From positions 1 through 7,076 of the forward strand of contig CBEVZC010000146.1 in the NCBI GenBank assembly GCA_965554225.1: a stretch of 7,076 bases of DNA, given 5' to 3'. The DNA is from BMS3ABIN04 sp965554225 (lineage in GTDB: Bacteria; Bacteroidota; Ignavibacteria; Ignavibacteriales; Melioribacteraceae). Below the pieces are notes generated by a model that worked only from the letters and a program-made list of their open reading frames with translations, was not told the DNA's origin and did not search any database. Each line of letters begins with the position of its first letter. Position 1 is the first letter of the stretch. Made by a program: the position numbers and the translations under genes. Shown in pieces: positions 1 to 4,449 of the stretch.

Positions 1-544
1 AACTTTGATTACTGTTTGGATCTCTAAACAAATGATTTTGCATAAAAGGCAAGGACAGAAACGCAGAATTAATATTTTTAGCGCTAAGGAATAGTGGTTC
101 CGACCAAATATAATTGAAAGGGCTCTTCAGAAGAGGACTCACTAATATCAGAAGAAAAGCTAAAACCAGAGAAAATACCATCATAGTTCTTTCTTCCAGG
201 TCACCGCGTTTTGCCGTATAATCTAACAAGATTAAACCGACAATGGATGTAAAAAATATCCACAGCATAAAACTGCCCTGCTGCCCTCCCCAAAAGGTTG
301 AAATTAATAACCCGGTTGAAAGTCCGCTTCCGCTATACTCATAAACATATTTGTATTGGTATTGGTGAGTAAGGATTGCGTGAATTAATAATGCAGATGC
401 TGCAATAATAAGAATAGCCGTTGAATGATATCCGATACGAGCTAGACTTTTTGTATTTGAATACCCTTTATAGGTAAGATAATACATTATAACGGTAAAA
501 ACACTTGCCGCCAGAGCGAGTGATAGTAAGGTATTACCAATCAT
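1..544 (-). CDS. ccmF: Cytochrome c-type biogenesis protein CcmF, N-terminal part (runs off the left edge)
   Basis: Membrane subunit of the haem-ligation step of System I cytochrome c maturation, which takes haem from CcmE and attaches it to apocytochromes. Only the first 181 codons are visible. The frame is open to the edge and I translated it by hand. It shows several hydrophobic segments (about residues 3-22, 38-58, 78-108 and 120-138) and the diagnostic WGGQQGSFMLW at residues 85-95, matching the CcmF WGxxEGSxxLW signature. The WWD domain and haem-ligand histidines lie beyond the window. The ATG at 542-544 is preceded by a good ribosome site (GAAAGGG, 6 nt spacing) and lies 25 bp after the ccmE stop, so it is the last visible gene of the ccm operon. 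After SPF (residues 141-143), about 38 residues pass without the GLNPxLQ motif that follows closely in the E. coli protein, suggesting a lineage-specific insertion. Identification is firm. Confidence 0.9.
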   Translation of the reverse strand, partial: MIGNTLLSLALAASVFTVIMYYLTYKGYSNTKSLARIGYHSTAILIIAASALLIHAILTHQYQYKYVYEYSGSGLSTGLLISTFWGGQQGSFMLWIFFTSIVGLILLDYTAKRGDLEERTMMVFSLVLAFLLILVSPLLKSPFNYIWSEPLFLSAKNINSAFLSLPFMQNHLFRDPNSNQS

Positions 545-569
545 GTTTTTCCCTTTCTAAATTAAGTTC

Positions 570-959
570 TTAAGAGTTTGAACTTTCTTTGTATTGCTCT
601 TGGTATTTAGATGGACATTTAGTAAGAATATCGGATGCATGGAAATATCCGTCTACATATTTGCCAGTAACAACCAAAGTAGTTGCCGATTCAAAATTAT
701 TAGGGATACTTCCTTTATAAACCACCTTCATAACAACCCCTTCATTATCCTTAAGCAAAAATCTAAGAATATGATTTTTCTTATCATATTGATAATTTCG
801 AGATTTTACCATACTTCCGGTGGCTTTAATAGTTTTAGATGTGTTCTTAACTTGAGAAAAATTATTCTCGTACGAAATATTGGTTTGGGTGAAAAGATAA
901 CCCATCAAACCAAAAAATACTACAATAATGGCACCGCCAAATATATATTTATTTTTCAT
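570..959 (-). CDS. ccmE: Cytochrome c maturation haem chaperone CcmE, CxxxY variant
   Basis: Membrane-anchored periplasmic haem chaperone that carries haem from the CcmC/CcmD complex to CcmF. It is 129 aa, close to the family's usual size. There is one N-terminal anchor helix (about residues 5-24) and then an OB-fold-like beta-rich domain: KATGSMVKSRNYQYD near 45-59, LRFLLKDNEGVVMKVVYKG near 65-83, TLVVTGKYVDGYFHASDIL near 94-112. In the classical family the haem is bound covalently by the His of HxxxY following VLAKH. Here the equivalent position is Cys115 in KCPSKY, giving CxxxY with Tyr119; the TGT codon was checked at 615-617. Cys-type CcmE proteins are known in some archaea and in Desulfovibrio. 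The ATG overlaps the end of ccmD by 11 bp, with AAAGGGG about 10 nt upstream. His107 (YFHAS) is the only nearby histidine and is not at the canonical site. Confidence 0.93.
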   Translation of the reverse strand: MKNKYIFGGAIIVVFFGLMGYLFTQTNISYENNFSQVKNTSKTIKATGSMVKSRNYQYDKKNHILRFLLKDNEGVVMKVVYKGSIPNNFESATTLVVTGKYVDGYFHASDILTKCPSKYQEQYKESSNS

Positions 960-1131
960 TTTCTTTTAACCCCTTTATTTCTTTTTCTACTTTTTTTAAT
1001 CGTTTATCTGTACTTAATAATTGCAGAAAAATTCCAATCCAAATAACCAGTACAATAAACAATACAATATATAAAGAATTATCTCCTAAAAAACCATAAA
1101 AATTTTCCACATTCACCTCATTTTTGAGCAA
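949..1131 (-). CDS. ccmD: CcmD-like small membrane protein of cytochrome c maturation
   Basis: Probable CcmD, the small single-helix protein that helps release holo-CcmE from the CcmC complex. It has 60 residues, with one membrane helix at about 20-38 (LYIVLFIVLVIWIGIFLQLL) followed by a short charged coiled-coil-like tail (DKRLKKVEKEIKGLKENEK), the usual CcmD architecture. It sits between ccmC and ccmE and overlaps both (14 bp with ccmC, 11 bp with ccmE), implying translational coupling. The start is uncertain. ATG at 1131 is the longest choice. A GTG at 1108-1110 would give VENFYGFLGDNSLYIVL, which resembles the N-terminus of Bacteroidota-type CcmD proteins and sits just after a GAGGTG sequence, removing the overlap with ccmC. 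The family is too small and divergent for motif proof; the call rests on topology and position. Confidence 0.75.
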   Translation of the reverse strand: MLKNEVNVENFYGFLGDNSLYIVLFIVLVIWIGIFLQLLSTDKRLKKVEKEIKGLKENEK

Positions 1132-1819
1132 TAGTTGAAAGCTCTTCTTTATAGATTATTGATTTGTAAGCCATACGCCACATCCAAACAAAAAGAATTG
1201 TAAACGCAATTAATGATACATAGAAAACAACCTGCATTGTTGCATTCATTTTGAAATCCACAACAGGTCCTGCATTCGTATCGTCAGCCGATCCGGGATG
1301 AAGACCGGTCATTATTCTAGGCATAATAAACACAAAAAACGGAACAGTTAAAAATGCAAAAATCGAGTACACCGCAGATAACCTAGCTCTTTTATCTTCA
1401 TTTTCAATTGCCGACCTAAGAGCAAACAAAGAACCGTAAATTAGAACTAAAATAAAAATACTTGTTTCTCTTGGATCCCAATGCCAGAATGCTCCCCATG
1501 TAAACTTAGCCCAAATTGATCCGGTTACAGCAGCAAGAATAGAAAAAAATAAGCCCAACTGAAGTGCAGCATTCGATTTTGCATCATGAGTTAAATCCTT
1601 ATTCCTAAGATATACTATTCCTTGTACCATTGCAGTAAGAAAAGCAATTACAGCAATCCACGCTGTTGGTACATGGAAAAAAATAATTTTAGCTTTTTGT
1701 TCTAAACCGGGAATATTTGGAAATTCATACCAAGCAGTCGGATGAGGAACGATTGGGAATGAAAATCCAACAATGATGACTAGCGTCATTAATATAAACA
1801 GCGTTATTTTCCAAAACAT
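1118..1819 (-). CDS. ccmC: Haem exporter/handling protein CcmC (CcsA family)
   Basis: Integral membrane protein that binds haem in its periplasmic WWD domain and loads it onto CcmE. It is 233 aa, normal for CcmC, with about six hydrophobic segments (roughly 4-22, 46-70, 86-106, 120-136, 148-168, 195-215). Diagnostic elements are FFHVPTAW with His49, the tryptophan-rich WGAFWHWDPRETS at 108-120, and TGLHPG with His174. The two histidines are the expected axial haem ligands flanking the WWD motif. The WWD ending PRETS is closer to CcsA/CcmF-style motifs than to the WDARLTS of E. coli CcmC. It is the first gene of the operon, followed by ccmD with a 14-bp overlap. No ccmA or ccmB precedes it in this window. 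The ATG at 1817-1819 has only a weak AAGAA upstream. There is no sign of damage. Confidence 0.93.
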   Translation of the reverse strand: MFWKITLFILMTLVIIVGFSFPIVPHPTAWYEFPNIPGLEQKAKIIFFHVPTAWIAVIAFLTAMVQGIVYLRNKDLTHDAKSNAALQLGLFFSILAAVTGSIWAKFTWGAFWHWDPRETSIFILVLIYGSLFALRSAIENEDKRARLSAVYSIFAFLTVPFFVFIMPRIMTGLHPGSADDTNAGPVVDFKMNATMQVVFYVSLIAFTILFVWMWRMAYKSIIYKEELSTIAQK

Positions 1820-1854
1820 ATTGTATTCTTATTATAATGTGAATTTTTTAATAC

Positions 1855-1870
1855 TAAAATAATTATTTTA
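1855..1870. repeat. Perfect 16-bp AT-only palindrome upstream of ccmC
   Basis: TAAAATAATTATTTTA reads identically on both strands, with no mismatch and no spacer. It lies 36 bp upstream of the ccmC start. In the minus-strand reading it overlaps the downstream part of the candidate promoter at 1867-1895, a position where an operator could act. The sequence is pure A/T in an A/T-rich background, so a chance origin is possible. No known regulator's consensus is matched convincingly. Confidence 0.4.
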
Positions 1871-1895
1871 TAAATAACAAAAAAATACAAACCAA
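1867..1895 (-). promoter_or_regulatory. Candidate promoter of the ccmCDEF operon
   Basis: On the minus strand, TTGGTT (1890-1895) is followed by a 17-bp spacer and TATAAA (1867-1872), a fair sigma-70-like pair with ideal spacing. It would start transcription near 1860, about 40 nt before the ccmC ATG. An alternative -10, TATAAT at 1831-1836, has a poor -35 and would leave almost no leader. AT richness makes such matches common, so this is tentative. Confidence 0.3.
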
Positions 1896-1902
1896 AAATA
1901 AA

Positions 1903-1923
1903 GTTTATTTCTTAAAATAAAAC
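1903..1923. repeat. Imperfect AT-rich inverted repeat
   Basis: GTTTATTT (1903-1910) is complementary to AAATAAAAC (1915-1923) with one bulged A and a 4-nt CTTA loop, giving an eight-pair hairpin that is almost all A-T. It lies in the divergent region between ccmC and the gene at 2233. It could be part of a regulatory site or simply a by-product of base composition. No function can be assigned. Confidence 0.3.
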
Positions 1924-2232
1924 ATTAAGCCAAATGTGTAATTAATGCTAAAGAAACATGCAATTAAATGAAGGAGGAAAGTAAAAAAAATATATGTTTA
2001 AATCCAGGTCAAAAAATATTTAGTATTTTTTCTAAAATATTTGCTGTATTATTGTTTACCAAAAAAAATAGTTTGAGTAAATATCAAAAATATAGCTTTG
2101 TTTATATAAGAAACTATTTTACATTTAAATTTGTTAAATCAACAAAGAAAAAATTTCTTTAATATTTAAAAATTCCGGAGGTTATATTCATAATATCTAC
2201 TATTCATTTCTAATTAAAGATAAGGTAGTTTT

Positions 2233-2487
2233 ATGCAAAACCTCAAAGAAGAAAAAGAAATTGCAAATCCTTTATCCGACTTAATCAGTGATGAAATTTT
2301 CGAACTGCTTAATAGTCGCGGATTAATTAATGAAAAATCCTTAAGAGATTATCAAATTAGAAAAAGATTTAAGAAATTACGCGAAGACAAAATAAGTGCT
2401 GCAGAAGCCATTGATGAATTAAGAAAAGAATATCCATATTTGCAATTTGATACAATTAGAAAAATAGTTTATAGAATTCAAAAATAA
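2233..2487 (+). CDS. Small charged helical protein of unknown function
   Basis: I do not recognise this 84-residue protein. It is soluble, with no membrane segment, no Cys, many Lys/Arg/Glu/Asp, and a pattern typical of a compact all-helical domain: a helix near 14-28 (LSDLISDEIFELLNSRG), a basic helix near 37-51 (LRDYQIRKRFKKLRE), a helix near 54-66 (ISAAEAIDELRKE) and a C-terminal helix near 72-84 (FDTIRKIVYRIQK). The last two resemble a helix-turn-helix pair, so nucleic-acid binding is possible but unproven. The ATG has a good ribosome site, AAGG at 2222-2225 with 7-nt spacing. Codon usage and composition look protein-like, unlike the AT-driven frame upstream. It is transcribed alone, between the intergenic region and the promoter at 2494. 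The terminator at 2571-2602 could also end its transcript. Confidence 0.75.
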   Translation: MQNLKEEKEIANPLSDLISDEIFELLNSRGLINEKSLRDYQIRKRFKKLREDKISAAEAIDELRKEYPYLQFDTIRKIVYRIQK

Positions 2488-2493
2488 ATGTTC

Positions 2494-2522
2494 TTGACAA
2501 ACAATTTCAGTTCACGTATATT
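2494..2522 (+). promoter_or_regulatory. Near-consensus sigma-70 promoter
   Basis: TTGACA (2494-2499), a spacer of exactly 17 bp, then TATATT (2517-2522). The -35 is a perfect match and the -10 matches TATAAT at five of six positions. It begins 7 bp after the stop of the gene at 2233 and predicts a transcript start near 2529. It is the strongest promoter-like sequence I found in the window. Its product reaches the terminator at 2571-2602 after about 75 nt. Confidence 0.7.
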
Positions 2523-2528
2523 TATTTA

Positions 2529-2602
2529 TCTTTCTTCAAAGCTCTTATAAGAACTTTGGGTTAGTATTTAGCCCAGTGCCTCCCCCAACACTGGGCTTTT
2601 TT
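2529..2602 (+). ncRNA. Putative small RNA or attenuator leader with competing hairpins
   Basis: The stretch between a near-consensus promoter and a strong intrinsic terminator is about 74 nt and encodes no plausible peptide. Three hairpins can be drawn. The first pairs CAAAG (2537-2541) with CTTTG (2554-2558). The second pairs GGGTTA (2558-2563) with TAGCCC (2569-2574) around a 5-nt loop, with one G-U pair. The third is the terminator stem at 2571-2596. The second and third share GCCC at 2571-2574 and cannot coexist, as in antiterminator/terminator switches. Either this is a discrete small RNA, or it is a conditional leader for the membrane protein, eutN and dprA genes downstream. I recognise no Rfam family. 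A plain terminator for the gene at 2233 plus a chance promoter is the dull alternative. Confidence 0.5.
2571..2602 (+). terminator. Strong Rho-independent terminator
   Basis: GCCCAGTG (2571-2578) pairs perfectly with CACTGGGC (2589-2596): eight base pairs, five of them at the G+C-rich base. The loop is the 10-nt CCTCCCCCAA and the stem is followed directly by TTTTTT (2597-2602). It lies 20 bp before the ATG at 2623, so it would block transcription into the downstream gene unless antitermination occurs or a further promoter exists. Confidence 0.85.
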
Positions 2603-2622
2603 GATAAACTAAAGGTTTGAAT

Positions 2623-2895
2623 ATGGCAAAGACAAGAAAAAGTATCAGATCCCAAAAGAAAAAGGCAGTATCACCTTTTAAAGATTATTGGTCGAAAGAA
2701 AATTATTATTTGATTGGGTTAGGATTTCTTATTCTAATTATTGGTTATATTTTAATGGGACAAGGGCCGTGGAACAATCCACTTTCTTTAACAATATCCC
2801 CCATAGTTCTTCTGATTGCTTATTTAATAGTTTTCCCAATGGCAATTCTTTACCGGAAAAAGAAACATAATAACAACCAAAATGTTTCTAGCTAA
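2623..2895 (+). CDS. Small two-helix membrane protein, DUF3098-like
   Basis: A 90-residue protein with a very basic N-terminus (MAKTRKSIRSQKKK), a KDYWSKENYYLIGLGF lead into a first membrane helix (about residues 27-45, ending ILMGQGPWNN), a short outer loop, and a second helix (about 53-74) followed by a Lys/Arg/Asn-rich tail. By the positive-inside rule both ends should be cytoplasmic. The ENYxLIGLGFxxLIIGYILMxxG pattern and overall layout recall DUF3098 proteins of Bacteroidota, whose function is unknown; this is resemblance from memory. I chose ATG 2623 over the in-frame TTG at 2617 because AAAGG at 2611-2615 is 7 nt before the ATG. The terminator at 2571-2602 lies just upstream. Its end overlaps the eutN-like gene by 14 bp. 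Confidence 0.82.
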   Translation: MAKTRKSIRSQKKKAVSPFKDYWSKENYYLIGLGFLILIIGYILMGQGPWNNPLSLTISPIVLLIAYLIVFPMAILYRKKKHNNNQNVSS

Positions 2896-3172
2896 GGTCA
2901 AAGGAAACATCGTAGCAACACAGAAAAATGAAAGCCTAAAAGGACACAAGCTTCTTTTATTTCAAAGTATTGACCTTTTAGGAAATTTTATTGGCGAGCA
3001 AGACCAGATTGCACTCGATTTGACTGATGCGGGAATAGGCGATACGGTTTTGGTTGTAAAAGAAGGTGCTGCAGTTCAGCAAATCTTGGGACACAAAAAT
3101 TCACCTGTTAATACTATGATTGTTGCCGTTGTAGATGACATAGACATAATTAAAGAATATTTGTCCCCTTAA
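2882..3172 (+). CDS. eutN: EutN/CcmL-family bacterial microcompartment vertex protein (BMC-P)
   Basis: EutN/CcmL proteins form pentamers that cap the vertices of carboxysome-like protein shells. This one is 96 aa, the normal length, and matches the family along its whole length: start MFLAKVKGNIVATQKNESL (1-19), GHKLLLFQSIDLLG (21-34), the IALDLTDAGIGDTVLVVKEG core (43-62), then AAVQQILG and a final VNTMIVAVVDDIDI (80-93). No hexameric shell gene (BMC-H), aldehyde dehydrogenase or signature enzyme is present in the window, so it is an orphan here. It overlaps the upstream membrane-protein gene by 14 bp and has no visible Shine-Dalgarno, so translational coupling is likely. dprA follows after 57 bp. 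The family assignment is solid. The symbol names the family only and does not imply ethanolamine use. Confidence 0.9.
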   Translation: MFLAKVKGNIVATQKNESLKGHKLLLFQSIDLLGNFIGEQDQIALDLTDAGIGDTVLVVKEGAAVQQILGHKNSPVNTMIVAVVDDIDIIKEYLSP

Positions 3173-3229
3173 TAGTAAAAAAAAATTTTGAATTAAAACT
3201 TTCTTTATAAATGTAAATCCTGCATACAA

Positions 3230-4351
3230 TTGACAACATTAGATTTTGAAAAACTAGTCCTACTCCGCTTATTCTTAAATGTAGATGGAATCGGTCCCCA
3301 AAAACTTTTAAACCTTTACGCAAGTTTCAATAGCTTCGAAGCTATTTTGGACAGCACTCACAATGAATTACTTAGAGTACCCGGAATAAGTAAAATATTA
3401 GCTGGTAAAATATTAAAGATTAAGTCGAATTTTATAAACGAGAAGGAATTATTAGAAAAAGAATTAGAAAAATTAAATAGTCTGAACGGAAATATTATTA
3501 CCTTTTGGGATAAAGATTATCCTTCACTCCTTAAAAACATCTACTCTCCGCCTCTTATTTTATATACATTAGGAAATTTTTTGGAAGTTGATAAATATTC
3601 CATTGCAGTTGTTGGAACAAGACGAGCAACAAATTACGGTAAATGGGCTGCCGAATTTATAGTTGGCAATTTAGCTCAGCAAAATATAACAATCATCAGT
3701 GGTTTGGCAAGAGGTATTGATTCAATAGCTCACAGAACCACTCTGAAAAAAGGGGGCAGAACAATTGCAGTAATTGGCTCAGGCTTAGACGTAATTTATC
3801 CGCCTGAGAACAGGACTCTTTTTCGGGAGATTGCTGAGAACGGAGTAATTGTGAGCGAATATCCATTAGGTACTAAACCGGATGCTCAAAATTTCCCAAA
3901 GAGAAATAGAATAATTTCCGGACTGTCACTCGGAACAGTTGTAATTGAAACAAGAACTAACGGAGGCGCCATGCAGACTGCTGCTTTTGCGCTTGACCAA
4001 AACCGGGAAGTTTTTGCCGTACCCGGTAATTTAAAAGTACCGCAAAGCGAAGGCACAAATTCACTAATAAAAAAAGGCGAGGCAAAATTAGTTACAAACG
4101 GTGAAGACATACTTCAAGAATTAGACTTAAAATTAAAACCCATCATCGGGAAAACTATTCCCAAACCTTCTATTGATTTAAACTTGTTTGAAGAAAAAAT
4201 AATTAATACCTTAAATTATGAAGCAAAACACATCGATGTAATTTCAGCGGAAGCTTCTATAAATACTTCCGAATGTTTGGTACATTTATTATCTCTAGAA
4301 TTTAAAGGATTAGTAAAGCAGCTACCTGGTAAAAATTTTATGTTAATGTAA
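3230..4351 (+). CDS. dprA: DNA-processing protein DprA (Smf)
   Basis: DprA binds incoming single-stranded DNA and loads RecA during natural transformation; it is also present in many bacteria not known to be competent. The 373-residue protein is complete. A helix-hairpin-helix/SAM-like region spans about 11-65 (VDGIGPQKLL, VPGISKILAGKI). The Rossmann-like core spans about 95-300, with VVGTRRATNYG (127-137), SGLARGIDSIAH (157-168), VIGSGLDVIYPPEN (181-194), FPKRNRIISGLS (222-233), ETRTNGGAMQTAAFA (240-254) and VPGN (264-267). The C-terminal winged-helix DML1 domain spans about 318-370. The only reasonable start is a TTG at 3230: the upstream frame reaches a stop within 24 bp, and no ATG lies before the conserved domain. 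There is no clear Shine-Dalgarno. It may be read through from eutN, 57 bp upstream. Its 3' end faces rarA convergently. Confidence 0.95.
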   Translation: MTTLDFEKLVLLRLFLNVDGIGPQKLLNLYASFNSFEAILDSTHNELLRVPGISKILAGKILKIKSNFINEKELLEKELEKLNSLNGNIITFWDKDYPSLLKNIYSPPLILYTLGNFLEVDKYSIAVVGTRRATNYGKWAAEFIVGNLAQQNITIISGLARGIDSIAHRTTLKKGGRTIAVIGSGLDVIYPPENRTLFREIAENGVIVSEYPLGTKPDAQNFPKRNRIISGLSLGTVVIETRTNGGAMQTAAFALDQNREVFAVPGNLKVPQSEGTNSLIKKGEAKLVTNGEDILQELDLKLKPIIGKTIPKPSIDLNLFEEKIINTLNYEAKHIDVISAEASINTSECLVHLLSLEFKGLVKQLPGKNFMLM

Positions 4352-4449
4352 TTTTATTCTTTTCATTTTATTTCGTACACTTGCCAAGCAAAATCTCCAT
4401 CTAAAAACGGAGTTTAAAAACACAAAAAAATGGTTTAACCTTTCATGAA

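Larger units (their letters stand above)
1820..2232. other. AT-rich divergent intergenic region (no convincing gene)
   Basis: This 413-bp stretch separates the leftward ccm operon from the rightward small gene at 2233. It is extremely AT-rich, with many A and T runs. An open frame of 64 codons at 1968-2162 has an unusual Lys/Phe/Ile/Tyr-rich composition and no recognisable domain, so I read it as chance. Two inverted repeats stand out, at 1855-1870 and 1903-1923. A possible rightward promoter of Bacteroidota type is TTTG (2072-2075), a 17-bp gap, then TAGCTTTG (2093-2100), which would give a leader of about 125 nt before the gene at 2233. A GGAGG at 2177-2181 has no start codon at a usable distance. 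These motif matches are weak in such biased sequence. Confidence 0.6.

Noticed and set aside
594..1046. 150-codon plus-strand open frame
   Set aside because: It lies opposite ccmE and ccmD, which have clear family motifs, so it is a shadow frame.
1971..2023. AAGGAGG followed by a 9-codon frame at 1994-2023 as a possible leader peptide
   Set aside because: The gap from GGAGG to the ATG is about 16 nt, too long for normal initiation, and the peptide shows no attenuation-type codon run.
1968..2162. Plus-strand open frame of 64 codons in the AT-rich intergenic region
   Set aside because: The product is Lys/Phe/Ile/Tyr/Ser-rich as expected from random AT-rich DNA, has no domain, and the AAGGAGG there overlaps its start codon instead of preceding it.
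2175..2181. CCGGAGG as a ribosome site for an extra gene before 2233
   Set aside because: No ATG, GTG or TTG at a usable distance opens a frame of any length.
3188..3211. TTGAAT and TATAAA upstream of dprA as its own promoter
   Set aside because: The boxes are only 12 bp apart, well below workable sigma-70 spacing, and the region is AT-rich.
3886..4110. Minus-strand 74-codon frame
   Set aside because: It is entirely inside dprA, opposite its conserved Rossmann core, and has no features of its own.
4395..4412. CTCC/GGAG hairpin between the convergent ends of dprA and rarA as a two-way terminator
   Set aside because: Only four strong base pairs with a 10-nt loop and a U-U mismatch next to it; too weak to call, although a terminator would be expected somewhere in 4352-4449.
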